Assembly (NCBI GenBank): GCA_030247855.1
Contig: JAPDRN010000269.1
Coordinates: forward strand, 1 to 11,036
Length of the DNA: 11,036 nucleotides
Direction of reading: 5' to 3'
Origin: Knufia peltigerae
Taxonomy: Eukaryota > Ascomycota > Eurotiomycetes > Chaetothyriales > Trichomeriaceae
Below, one piece after another: positions 1 through 8,982 of the stretch. Below the pieces are notes generated by a model. The model saw nothing but the letters and a program-made list of their open reading frames with translations, had not been told where the DNA came from and searched no databases. Each line of letters starts with the position of its first letter. Within the stretch, counting starts at the first letter, position 1. The translations under genes and the position numbers were made by a program.

Positions 1-213
1 GCTTGTATTCGAGACACTGTCATCAATCAAGATCATGTGAAAGGTTCCGAGTAGACGGGTTGAAGGGGGGCAGACCACACACTGTCATGTTTGGCTCCAG
101 GGGGGATTTTGCCAAGGCTGAAGGACCCTTTTCGGGAAAGATCCTCTAGCTGGAAAGGGCTTAGCGTTAATCGGTAGCCTTGCCGCTTGCAAAGAAGTCA
201 CTGTCAAAGGGGG

Positions 214-235
214 ACGATCCGCTTACGATCCGCTT
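214..235. repeat. Short tandem duplication, 11 bp x 2
   Basis: The 11-base unit ACGATCCGCTT occurs twice back to back. It is a minor local duplication in non-coding sequence with no evident function. Confidence 0.8.
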
Positions 236-1555
236 ACATGAAGCCCCCGTCCAAATGTCAGGGGGCCGAGCACATCCGGCCTTGTCTTCCACGTTGTGCA
301 GCGCGCTTTGACCGCGTCCAAAGACTCAAGCTTTCTACGGAGAAGTCCATGTCCATGGTCCTCGCCCAGTATCCCGGAGCGATACAAGACAGAGAGAAGC
401 ACATGAATCTGGCCCCGGCTGTTAGGACACTTTAAGCGATTGTTGATCTCGGTTGCTGTGAACTCATCTGCTGAGGTGTTGTCGGTACAATACATACGGA
501 TGGCTGGAGCTTGCCTGACTGAACACGTGAAGAAAGAATTATGGTTCGAAAACTCCAGGACAAGTATGGTGAATTGTGAGCTGTGTCGATCAGGAGCTTT
601 TCTTTTGCTTGGTACGGAGTATTATCATCAACAACAACGCCCCTGTCTCAGCAACATTTATGGCCCAACTGCTCCTGCAAGGCGTAGCGAGGCATGGCAA
701 GGCTTCAACATCGCCGACGTCCGAAGTTGTCGAAATTCAAGTCAGAAGCTTCGACGAAATAGCATGTCTCTGCAAAGTCTATCGCTGGACGATCTGCTTG
801 AAAGTAGTGATCCTTCACATTATCATTGTAAGGCTGCCCTCTGGGCTTTCGTAGCCCGAGATTGACAGTACACAGTACTGGTCATCGACTGGCCAAATGT
901 GATCATCCTTGGCAACACAACTATCCGTATTTACGGATGATTGTGAATCCTTCACTCCTGCTTGGGAATGAGGTTACAGCCAACATGTCATGTTCCACGT
1001 TCCATCATCTCGTAATCTCTGGAGAGGCAATACCCACAGGGCGCAGCAAGTGTCAACAACGGACTGCTGAGAGAACACCCATGACCGGAGATCTTGGTAG
1101 GTATGCCTCCGAGTCACGAAGCACAGCTCAGGCTTGAAATAATCAAGTCTCATCGCCTCGTTCTGGTGATAACCTCGGCGCCAAACAGACATGATGATGA
1201 TAACCTGCGCACCGGAAGCATCGATCCTTATACTCGTGCGCCTTCTGTCATCGACATGTCAGATGCTGACCATGGTTCTGATAGGTGACAGTTTTTGCTG
1301 CCGAACTACCGATCACTATCCGCCTTTCCCCGCATTCACACCTCTGTTGGCGGCACTCACAGGTTCTCACAGCATTGTTTGACGCACTCAAGCTGACGAA
1401 CGTGTTGAGATACCTGTTCGGGCTTCGGGTGCTATTACAATACCCTCTAGGCACTCGTACGTATCGTCCTCAACCCTGAGAGCAGGGCTACTACACCTCG
1501 GCCCAAGACGGCCGCTTCTGAGAACAAAGGCTTCTGATTTGCTCTGTATACAACC

Positions 1556-1569
1556 TCGGATTCAACCGA
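1556..1569. promoter_or_regulatory. TCGG-N6-CCGA palindrome, possible Zn2Cys6 factor site
   Basis: The sequence reads TCGG, six bases, CCGA, a perfect inverted repeat of CGG half-sites. This spacing matches the sites known for the fungal binuclear zinc cluster regulators UaY (purine use, Aspergillus) and Ppr1 (yeast). It lies 62 bases upstream of the start of the TATA box and about 240 bases upstream of the monooxygenase ATG, a normal place for an upstream activating site. Which factor binds, and whether any does, is inference. Confidence 0.5.
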
Positions 1570-1630
1570 TACGGGTAAAGCTTCAATTCAACTGCAAAGC
1601 TGTACTTTCCAGACGAGTGGAAGATATACA

Positions 1631-1638
1631 TATATAAA
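1631..1638 (+). promoter_or_regulatory. TATA box of the monooxygenase gene
   Basis: TATATAAA is followed by GG, and the first ATG downstream of it is the predicted start codon at 1810. A transcription start about 30 bases downstream would give a leader of roughly 140-150 bases without upstream ATGs. The position and the clean leader support this as the core promoter. Confidence 0.6.
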
Positions 1639-1809
1639 GGTGATCCTTGACTCTTGACGAGAAGCTTGTATAGTCAAGCAGGTTGTCCTACCCTTTCGCT
1701 CGGTGCCATTGATTGGAACCTGCCATCTAAATTCGATCTTTGTTCCACGTGCCTGTCAATCAACCTCTGAAGAGGCATTACGACTTGGTCTGGAACCCCA
1801 ATCTTCGAA

Positions 1810-3370
1810 ATGCCATCTGTCAAGCTTCACGTTGGCATATGCGGAGGCGGCATGGGTGGACTCGCCGCTGCCATCGCTATCGCACGGGCAGGTGCCCGAG
1901 TGACATTGCTCGAGGCTGCACGAGAACTGGGCGAAATTGGTGCTGGGATACAGGTGGGTCCTTGACATTTGATAGTCTTTCCGTGGTTGTTGCTACAGCA
2001 GAAGAAGCACTGATGTTGGAGGGGTGCGGCTTTTAGGTGTTCCCGAACGTGTCTCGTCTGCTCATTCGATGGGGAGTCGACGAATTGATTGGTGACAACC
2101 TCATCGTCGTGGATGAGGCCAACACATGGGCTGCCGATGGCTCTCTGCTGGCTCGTTTCGATCCCAAGCAGGGTGCAAAACAATCTGGCTTTCCTCACTG
2201 GTTGTTCTAACTACTCGAAGGCATTGCTATGCCATGCAATATTCCGTGTGCGAGAATTGGCTGACCGATTTTCTTAGGCTCGTGCGAAGAGACCATCTAC
2301 ACGCCGGACTCACAGAGTCGGCGCGCCGCCACGGTGTGAACCTGGTCGTCGGTTCGCGCGTCAACAAGTTGGAACACAACAAGGAGGGAGTCAAGGCCAC
2401 CACCACCCAAGGTGTCGACCACGAATTCGACCTCTTGATCGGATCCGACGGCATCAAATCCTTCGTTCGACAACAACTGTTCCCGAACGTGGTGCCCAAG
2501 GCCGCTTCGACCGTCGCGGCCTTTCGGGGTATCCTCTCGTACGAGGAGGTCTTTGCCAAAGTCCCCGACGCGCGACAGTTTCTGAGAAACACCATGGACG
2601 GCTTGATCGGACCCAATGGCTACATCTTGCTGTACCCTCTGTCGGCCGGCACAGAACTCAACGTCGTGACCCTGTTTCAGATGGACCGTGTCGTCACGAC
2701 GCCCGAGGACGTCGACATCAACGAGTTTCGTGATTTGTACAAGGACTGGAACCCGACGGCCCGGAAAATTTTGGAGCTGGTCAACTACACCCAAAAATGG
2801 CCGCTCCTCGTCCTCCCGCCCATGAAAACCTGGTCAAACGAGCACAAGAATGTCGTCTTGCTCGGGGACGCGGCGCACGCGATGCAGAACCATATGGCGC
2901 AGGGAGCGGCGACGGCGATGGAGGACGGGGCGTTTTTGGGCACGGTCATCGGCGACGTGGTGCGCGGGAACATCAACTTGACCGAGGCGATCGGGTTGTA
3001 CGAGAAGCAACGGATCCCACGCGTCTGGGTCAAGCAGCAGGCGTCGTTCGTCTCCGGGACCATCAACATGGCCACGGGAGAGGATGCGGCTCGAAGAAAC
3101 CGCGCGTCCGCACCCGAGGTGAAAGCCTGGAGCCGCAACGTCGTGCACCCGAGTCAGGAATTGCCTCCGACGTACAAATCGTGGCAGATGTACTGTACGC
3201 CCGCGAGCGTTCCGGGCATCTTGTACTACGACGCCGAAGGGGACGCGGACAACGCGGTCTGTGAGTATCTTCAACAAAAGACGGCCGTGGACGAGGTGAC
3301 GTTGGTCAGCAGAGGCCTTTGGGACAAGTGGTGGGGGGTCATTGACGACAATGGCGTGCCCTGTACATGA
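1810..3370 (+). CDS. FAD-dependent monooxygenase, salicylate hydroxylase-like
   Basis: Predicted exons are 1810-1953, 2037-2200 and 2278-3370, giving 466 residues. The introns (83 and 77 nt) have GT-AG ends; the second has a CTGAC branch-like site. The protein is a class A flavoprotein hydroxylase, a family that uses NAD(P)H and oxygen to hydroxylate aromatic or related substrates. Visible motifs are the dinucleotide fold G12-x-G14-x-x-G17 with acidic E35 at the end of the next strand, the conserved arginine in WLVRRDHLHAGL (R107, created by splicing exon 2 to 3), the DG motif in LLIGSDG (D160-G161), and the GD motif in LLGDAAHAMQNHMAQG (G299-D300), which contacts FAD. There is no signal peptide or membrane segment, so it is probably cytosolic. 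The start is the first ATG after the TATA box and has a purine at -3. The substrate cannot be told; it could serve catabolism, detoxification or secondary metabolism. No biosynthetic cluster genes lie beside it. Confidence 0.92.
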
Positions 3371-3567
3371 TATGAAAGTACGAGAGTCCTCAGAGACTAG
3401 TGAGGGAGGAAGCTTGTGTGTGGGGGTAGGTAGTCATCGTCTGTGTTTTCTTCTACCTCTGGAGAGCGAGATCAGAAAACACGGATAGCGAATAATCAAA
3501 GGACAAAAATGTGCCGCCCTCCCACCCCAAGGATTCATAAACCACAATAATAATACTTGTTCATTCT

Positions 3568-3795
3568 TCAATTCTGATTTCCGTTCCCCATCCTCGCAAG
3601 GTTAAATGATCCATCATACCTTTTGATGTCGGCTGTTGTCGTAGTGTCGTTCTTGAGGAAGCGACCAGCGATCAAGGCAGAATCAAATCGCCCCCAAATA
3701 ATGAATTCTAGGAGAACCGCAGGAGAAACCGAAGCGATAAAGGTGAAGATGAAGACGAGAAGTGCCTTGATGACCACGGCGACATCGAGGGACAT
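3568..3795 (-). CDS. Possible small membrane protein directly after the HAT gene
   Basis: This 75-codon ATG ORF starts two bases after the stop codon of the acetyltransferase gene, on the same strand and in another frame (TAG-AA-ATG). I do not recognise the family. Residues about 7-34 are strongly hydrophobic (KALLVFIFTFIASVSP followed by AVLLEFIIWG), enough for one or two membrane passes. A polar tail of about 40 residues with a threonine run (NDTTTTADIK) follows. About 62 percent of the first 50 codons end in G or C, which suits coding sequence. An in-frame TGA nine bases upstream of the ATG fixes the start unless an intron intervenes. It could be translated from a two-cistron mRNA, come from its own transcript starting inside the upstream gene, or be a chance ORF in the 3' untranslated region. 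Confidence 0.45.
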   Translation of the reverse strand: MSLDVAVVIKALLVFIFTFIASVSPAVLLEFIIWGRFDSALIAGRFLKNDTTTTADIKRYDGSFNLARMGNGNQN

Positions 3796-3797
3796 TT

Positions 3798-6700
3798 CTA
3801 CTCATCCTCTTCATCATCTTCTTCTTCTTCTTCATCCTCATCAGCTTCTGCATCCTCGTCATCGTCATCGTCATCATCAACAACGGCATCCGCATCGTCA
3901 TCTTCAGATGTATCGCTCTCTTCATCTTCCGGTATCACAGCGTCCGAGGTATCGTCTTGAGATTCTTCGTCATCTTCTTCGGCAACGGAAGCATCCTCTT
4001 CGGAATTTTCGTCCTCTTCATCGCCGGTACTAGAGGAATCGGCCTCGGCGTCTTGTTCGTCTTCTTCTTCGGCTTCTATGACGCCAGCTTCCTTCTTATT
4101 GTCATTCTCTTCTTCTTCCTCGTCCTCATCAGCTTCAGCATCGACATCCTCGTCGGCTTTCGCATCAACATCCTCATCAGCGTCGGCACGAGCGGGAGCA
4201 GGAACAGGAGCATGAGCACGGGCATGAGAAACCATAATAACATCCCCAATCTCACTCTCAACAGTTGTAGATTCATTTCTGGAACCCCGGGCTCTAGTGC
4301 TCCTCGTAGTCGTACTCGGCCCAGGCTGGGAGACGGAAATGGGCAAGGAAGTCGACACTTCAATCGTTTCCGAGTTCACAAGAGCGCTTCTCCTACCACT
4401 TCTTCGGATCGGGGTACTCGGTACAGACAGGTTTGCTTTGCCCTTGCCTTTGTCAAGACCCGCAACGCGGATTCTCGTCACAGTGGCTCCTCCCGCGCCC
4501 GTGTCCCCGCTGGTGGCTCCCCCACCGTTGATACTAGCCGCGGTTTGAGTGTGGCGCGGCGAACTTCGTACGGGAACGGCAGGCGTGGCCTCGGTGGTAT
4601 TCGCCTTCGAATTGGCACCGGGCTGTGGTCGTCCGAATGCAGCTGTCAAATTCCGTTTCTTTGTGCTTCGTTGCCTCAACATGGCAGCCGGAATGGGAGG
4701 ATCGATCTGGAATCGCGTAGGCGGGATGGCAAGCGTACGATATGCCAAAGCGTACCCCGTGAGAGGAGGCTCGGGTTCTTCGGCCTTCCGACCTTGTGCT
4801 CCTGATTTGGCCTCTTCTCCAGCTGGATCATTACCGGTATCGTCTTTGTTCTGGGATTTGGGATCAGAATCCGCGCCCGTAGGGTCCTCACTGCTCACGG
4901 CATCTCCATTTACTAGCCCCATGCTGAGGCCATTGACCTTGAGTGCCGGTTGCGTAACTTGAGTAGAAACGGTACCGTTCATGACAGTTGTGGAGGGTGG
5001 ACCTGGCGCGACGGCACCATGATCATTGATGAGTGCATCGTCTTTGAATCCTGCAGATTTATCTGCGACTGAGGCAGGTCGAGATGCGACTGTTTTGGAT
5101 CTTGTCCTCGACTTGGGCGATATGTGACCAGAATCAAGCGCGTCCGCTTCCGTGTCCATTTCGGTAAGGGATTTCCCAGCTTTAGAAATCGCCTCGCTGG
5201 GTCCTTTCTCATCTTCATCTTCTTCCATTTCTTCATTATCGTCACGAGGAGCAAGAGCTTGCAAATGCTGCGCATCGAGTGTAGCTTGATCGCTACGACC
5301 CATGACATATGGGGTCCATATCAAGGCCTCGGGTCGTAATCTGCGATGCTTCTTGGAGTCGAATTCATTGACTATGCGTTCGTATAGTTTCTTGTCGTAT
5401 CGCACCGCATAGGTTTTGGTCACCGGGTCTCTCACGAAAGCGTACAATCTTTCCAAGGAATGAATCACATCATCTGCCGTCATGCCGGTCCTGGCCATAA
5501 GCGTCTTCGTGCTGAAAGGTTTGAGACCCAATTCAAGAAGATGACGCGACATGGTCAGATCCCAGTACGACCGGTATGCTGTCAAACCCATATCTGACAG
5601 AGGTTTCTCAGGCGAGCCCTCTTTACCTTCGATCCGAGTCAGGAGATATGAAAAGTCAATCAAGAATGTCGCATATCCTTTGCGCTGATGTATCGGCATC
5701 ACCAATATACAACTAACATTGTTCTGGCTCGCCGGTCGCTTTTCCTTGCTGAAGTAACCAACGAAATGGTATCCGAACTCGTCATACTCTGTCAAGATGT
5801 AGAACAAGAATGGCTCGACGTCGTAGTAGAGAGTTTTCGAACCAAGGAACATTTTCGCCATTAGACAAAGACATTGGCAGTATTCGGTCTTCTTGCGTCC
5901 GTCCACTTCCCACACCGACAGGGTACCGTCGCGGTAAATTTCGTCCCCAGGAGGGTGTTTGGCAGAACATTTCAATTTGTGCCGATACGCGACGAATTCG
6001 GAAGGTAGGTACTTCAGGCAGAATTCACAAATGAACAACCTTGACTCATGTGAATATTCTTCGGGATATGGCGCTGCATAAAAGGTGTCAATGACAAACT
6101 TGCCAAACTGGATACACTTGATCTTGGTCGGTGGTCCTGATACGGTTCGATTAGGCTTTGTCGTGCCCTCCTTGTCCCCGTTGATCTGCGCCTCGGCTGC
6201 AGCAGATGTCTTTCGGCGTTCTTCTTCTGCTTCTTTTCTAGCGATTTCGAAGATTTCACGATCTTTGAGCTGTGGCAATGATCGTGATGTATCAGCCTCT
6301 GCTTCTGTGAGAATCCCTCCGTATGGTTTGGCGTTGAGCTCGGCTTCGCGATCTGTGAAGGCCGAAGGGAAAATGAGGTGGTGGGTCGGTAAGGCAGGAA
6401 ATTTGGGCACTGGAGGTTGATAGACTGGTGGAGGTATTTTGGGAGCCTTCTTCTTTTCTCTAGCTGCTGGTTTTCTTTTTCCTGGGCGAGGAGGTTTGCT
6501 TAATATTTCTTCTATCTTCGGTTGTCCCAAGTGGAATGCGAGGATGAATTTGTGCGGTGGTGCTTTGTTGAATGGGCGATGTTGCAAGATCCGCGCAACC
6601 GGTTTGGGGGGGTTGGTGAATTTCTGGCTTGCTCTTCTCGTTGAGTGAGCAACTGCCTTTTCGGCCTCAGCTTTGCTTTCCACCGACATGGCCTCTAGTG

Positions 6701-7733
6701 CTCGAGGAGTGGCCTTGCGGCGTCGCTTCTCAGTTAGTGGAGGTTCCGCAGTGGGCGATTTCCTCTTTCTGAGAGCGCGTCCACCATCTTCACCGTCTTG
6801 GATCAGCGGCTGAGCGAAGATCGAGTGTGAGCCAGGCTTCTGGACACCCCTAGTGACAGGTAACAAGTCTCTAACAAGTCTCGGCGCTGAATTCTTCGAC
6901 CTCGCAGTTTGTTCTTTTGGAGATTCGGATGGAGCTGCTTGTTCGGCACAGTCAGGGCACTGCCACGCACCACTGCCATCATCTTCGACCTCATCTCTGT
7001 CTTGAATGCATCGCAGATGCGCATGTTTGCGACAGCCCGAGCAAGCCAGAAGTGTATCGACATCTCCAGACGCCATATCATGGGTCTTGTCACAAAACAT
7101 GCATTCGTTGTCTGTATGATTTGTATCGTTTCCATCCGCAGCCTCATCGCTCTCTGACTCCGAGCTTGAGTTCTCGCCATCAGATCCGGAGGCTTTACTC
7201 TTATCCTCACTTCCTGTGTCTTCAGTGCTGTCTTCGTCGCCGCTGTTATCTTCCTGAGCGGGCTCATCGTCATCGGGCTCGGCTTCTGAATCTGTATCGG
7301 CATCTACGTCAGCCTCAGTCTCAGCTTCGGCGTCGTGGTCATCATCAACAGAGACAGCTTTGGTATCATCCTCCTCTTCCTGGTCATCGTCGTCCTCATC
7401 TGCCTCTGCATCTTCGTCATTGTCCTCGTCCTTCATCGTAGAGTCCTTTGTCTTCGCGGACGGTGCAGAAGAATCTTCAGCCTCACTGTCTTCACTTCCC
7501 TCTTCCTCAGCTGATCGCTGTAATTGTTCGCCCAAGGCACTATCCTCTGGGTTGGGTGCATGTGCAGAATCAGTATCTTGATCATCCGCCTTTTGGATGG
7601 TTTTCTTCGCGACTGATTTACGAGACTCTGCGCGCTCTTCATTCGCATCACGATCGATATCGCTCTCGCCCGATCCAATCTCCTGATCCAGGCCTGATGC
7701 GTTGTCCGGCTCCTCAGATACAAGAGGCGGCAT
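3798..7733 (-). CDS. sas3: MYST histone acetyltransferase with PHD finger, Sas3/KAT6 type
   Basis: One uninterrupted frame encodes 1311 residues. Members of this family transfer acetyl groups from acetyl-CoA to histone lysines, typically H3 in the Sas3/MOZ branch, inside NuA3-type complexes in the nucleus. From the N-terminus: an acidic serine-rich region (about 80-205); a PHD finger with C4HC3 ligands C211, C214, C231, C234, H239, C242, C259, C262; a basic NLS-like stretch (RKRK and KRRRK, about 319-341); then the MYST domain (about 537-812). The MYST domain shows a C2HC finger (C569, C572, H585, C589), the autoacetylated lysine K633 in GSKTLYYDV, cysteine C675 in VSCILVMP, the acetyl-CoA loop QRKGYA (683-688), and the catalytic glutamate E709 in GSPEKPLSD. 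All key residues are present. A disordered region and an extremely acidic tail (about 1180-1311) follow. The PHD finger points to Sas3/KAT6 rather than Esa1, which has a chromodomain. The ATG context is weak (C at -3). Confidence 0.93.
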   Translation of the reverse strand: MPPLVSEEPDNASGLDQEIGSGESDIDRDANEERAESRKSVAKKTIQKADDQDTDSAHAPNPEDSALGEQLQRSAEEEGSEDSEAEDSSAPSAKTKDSTMKDEDNDEDAEADEDDDDQEEEDDTKAVSVDDDHDAEAETEADVDADTDSEAEPDDDEPAQEDNSGDEDSTEDTGSEDKSKASGSDGENSSSESESDEAADGNDTNHTDNECMFCDKTHDMASGDVDTLLACSGCRKHAHLRCIQDRDEVEDDGSGAWQCPDCAEQAAPSESPKEQTARSKNSAPRLVRDLLPVTRGVQKPGSHSIFAQPLIQDGEDGGRALRKRKSPTAEPPLTEKRRRKATPRALEAMSVESKAEAEKAVAHSTRRASQKFTNPPKPVARILQHRPFNKAPPHKFILAFHLGQPKIEEILSKPPRPGKRKPAAREKKKAPKIPPPVYQPPVPKFPALPTHHLIFPSAFTDREAELNAKPYGGILTEAEADTSRSLPQLKDREIFEIARKEAEEERRKTSAAAEAQINGDKEGTTKPNRTVSGPPTKIKCIQFGKFVIDTFYAAPYPEEYSHESRLFICEFCLKYLPSEFVAYRHKLKCSAKHPPGDEIYRDGTLSVWEVDGRKKTEYCQCLCLMAKMFLGSKTLYYDVEPFLFYILTEYDEFGYHFVGYFSKEKRPASQNNVSCILVMPIHQRKGYATFLIDFSYLLTRIEGKEGSPEKPLSDMGLTAYRSYWDLTMSRHLLELGLKPFSTKTLMARTGMTADDVIHSLERLYAFVRDPVTKTYAVRYDKKLYERIVNEFDSKKHRRLRPEALIWTPYVMGRSDQATLDAQHLQALAPRDDNEEMEEDEDEKGPSEAISKAGKSLTEMDTEADALDSGHISPKSRTRSKTVASRPASVADKSAGFKDDALINDHGAVAPGPPSTTVMNGTVSTQVTQPALKVNGLSMGLVNGDAVSSEDPTGADSDPKSQNKDDTGNDPAGEEAKSGAQGRKAEEPEPPLTGYALAYRTLAIPPTRFQIDPPIPAAMLRQRSTKKRNLTAAFGRPQPGANSKANTTEATPAVPVRSSPRHTQTAASINGGGATSGDTGAGGATVTRIRVAGLDKGKGKANLSVPSTPIRRSGRRSALVNSETIEVSTSLPISVSQPGPSTTTRSTRARGSRNESTTVESEIGDVIMVSHARAHAPVPAPARADADEDVDAKADEDVDAEADEDEEEEENDNKKEAGVIEAEEEDEQDAEADSSSTGDEEDENSEEDASVAEEDDEESQDDTSDAVIPEDEESDTSEDDDADAVVDDDDDDDEDAEADEDEEEEEDDEEDE
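3801..4200 (-). repeat. Low-complexity GAN-rich tract coding the acidic tail
   Basis: Runs of GAA, GAG, GAT and GAC triplets (TTC/ATC/CTC on the plus strand) code the acidic C-terminus of the acetyltransferase. The peptide contains near-repeats of ADEDVDA around residues 1180-1200 and ends in an almost pure D/E run. A similar acidic tract lies in the N-terminal region (about 7280-7440). Triplet tracts like this change length easily by slippage, so the tail length may vary between strains. Confidence 0.8.
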
Positions 7734-8472
7734 GAGGGCGGGCTTGTACGGTGATGACTCCGCGACTCGAAGCGCCTTACTACCGCTTGTGCTGGCACTT
7801 TTCGAAGTACATCTGATATTGAGAGGCCCACTTTTGCGATTACAACGCTCAGGCGATCACAGCAATGTAACTACACCACATGTTCCGCTTCGTGTCGATT
7901 CTGTTTGTGTCGCAAAGGCGCGGTCTCGTGGGGAAGAGGCAGGTCTTTCTCTCGACGCGTGAGGCTGCGCGCAACAGGACTCGGATATTGTCCAACGTAT
8001 CTTTTCTGGAAATGGATGCAAATGATACACGTCAATAAATCATCTGTGACTTGTTGCAACTGGTGTTGTCTGGTTTGAGGGCATCTCGAAGTCAATTCCT
8101 GTGCAGAGACCTACCAGTGAACGTTCAACATCACGTGACAACCGTGGAGGGCAACTTCTCCTCGGCTTACTTGCCCACCCCATACCACTCTGTTAGTAAC
8201 ATAAAGCGGCGTTATCATACTCCAAAACGAGAGACCCTTGGCAGAAGTTGACTTGGACGAGCTTTAAGCTGCATAGCGATTGCTTGATCGACACCAGTAC
8301 TAGAGCTCACCACGCTGCACTGTGTGTTGGATGTTGTCGAGGCAGAGATAGAGTGTGCTTCGCCCTCCGCCCGCCTACACGATCGAATTTCGAATCTCAC
8401 ACCATTGCAAAAAAGTCGACAGCTTGAATCTGCGCACCCAGACCTGGTAATCCGCAGTCTCCGCTAGTCACC
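7734..8472. other. Divergent intergenic region, shared promoter
   Basis: This 739-base gap lies between the starts of the acetyltransferase (minus) and the complex I subunit (plus), so it must hold both promoters and 5' leaders. No convincing gene was seen; short frames on both strands have no recognisable motif. The clearest candidate control element is the E-box palindrome at 8131-8138. No tRNA or repeat was detected by eye. Confidence 0.65.
8131..8138. promoter_or_regulatory. Palindromic E-box TCACGTGA
   Basis: TCACGTGA is the extended E-box bound by bHLH factors; in yeast the same core is bound by Cbf1. It lies 335 bases upstream of the complex I subunit ATG and 398 bases upstream of the acetyltransferase ATG, so it could serve either gene. 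Binding is inferred only from the motif. Confidence 0.45.
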
Positions 8473-8982
8473 ATGGGCGTCCCTTTCGAAGCCCTCCTCC
8501 CATATGCCATCATGGTGGGCATGTTTGGTGTGACGGTACGGTAGCCCCGAGAGTCGTCGGGGGTATTGAAGAGTTTGGAGCATGGAACTAAGCAGAGTCA
8601 TAGGGTGCGGGTTTGGCCTCGATCAAGTACTATAAAAACGACTACAAGCGGCCGAGATATCTGATAGACAGATGGGACAGGCAGAGTCAGTTACTTTTTC
8701 AAGGAGGGTTCACACAGAAACACTGTTGCTAACTGGTACCAAGTGATGGAGAGAGATCAACGGTTAACAGGCAAGTTCAGAGGACAATCAGATGCCGTAG
8801 AGGCACCTGTTGGATTTGAAGGTATGTGGCCTCGTGTCTGCTTTAATGATGAACCACAAATGTATACAGGCTAACGCTCCAATAGTGAACAGTAGATGGA
8901 AGGTTTGTGTCAATTCCGCACCTGATAAACCAACCCAGTCTCATGATCTCCCTTTTTCTAGGCCGAACCACGAATCACCTAA
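8473..8982 (+). CDS. NDUFA1: Respiratory complex I subunit MWFE (NDUFA1-like)
   Basis: Predicted exons are 8473-8535, 8604-8685, 8744-8821, 8886-8902 and 8962-8982, encoding 86 residues, a usual length for this family. The subunit is an accessory part of NADH:ubiquinone oxidoreductase in the mitochondrial inner membrane; its mammalian homologue is needed for assembly of the membrane arm. The N-terminal segment MGVPFEALLPYAIMVGMFGV and the following residues form one membrane helix. The matching soluble part includes RPRYLIDRWDRQMMERDQ, RLTGKFRGQ and the tail GFEVNSRWKAEPRIT. The M in QMM is split by intron 2, and its restoration supports that junction. Introns are 68, 58, 64 and 59 nt; introns 1-3 have CTAAG or CTAAC branch-like sites. 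The start has A at -3 and G at +4, a strong context. Exon 4 is only 17 nt. Without the last intron the frame would read on to 9052 with unrelated residues, so the short conserved tail favours splicing. Confidence 0.88.

Larger units (their letters stand above)
1..1623. other. Gene-poor region, no recognisable gene
   Basis: I could not recognise a gene on either strand. Open frames here are short, mostly lack an ATG start, and give peptides with mixed composition and no known motif. The longest, 440-865 on the plus strand, would begin at TTG. There is no obvious transposon end, tRNA or long repeat. The stretch may be intergenic DNA, a decayed gene, or the far promoter of the downstream monooxygenase. 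Three HGATAR-type GATA-factor motifs lie at 1167-1172, 1198-1203 and 1279-1284. Such six-base motifs are common by chance. Confidence 0.6.

Noticed and set aside
843..857. Small hairpin GGGCT-TTCGT-AGCCC
   Set aside because: A five-base stem is too short to stand out, with no T-run or neighbouring gene to make it a terminator or RNA element.
440..865. 141-codon plus-strand ORF in the gene-poor region
   Set aside because: It begins at TTG, shows no motif or coding bias that I can see, and no splice model extends it into a known family.
2126..2277. ATG at 2126 as the start of the monooxygenase in an unspliced reading
   Set aside because: Its first 51 residues match nothing in the family. Splicing 1810-1953, 2037-2200 and 2278 onward restores the FAD-binding N-terminus and the WLVRRDHLH segment.
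2797..3264. 155-codon plus-strand ORF inside the monooxygenase
   Set aside because: Charged, R/G-rich shadow frame of the GC-rich third exon, with no recognisable motif.
3957..4805. 282-codon plus-strand ORF
   Set aside because: It is antisense to the acidic tail and downstream region of the acetyltransferase. Its F/I/L/S-rich start is simply the complement of GAN codons.
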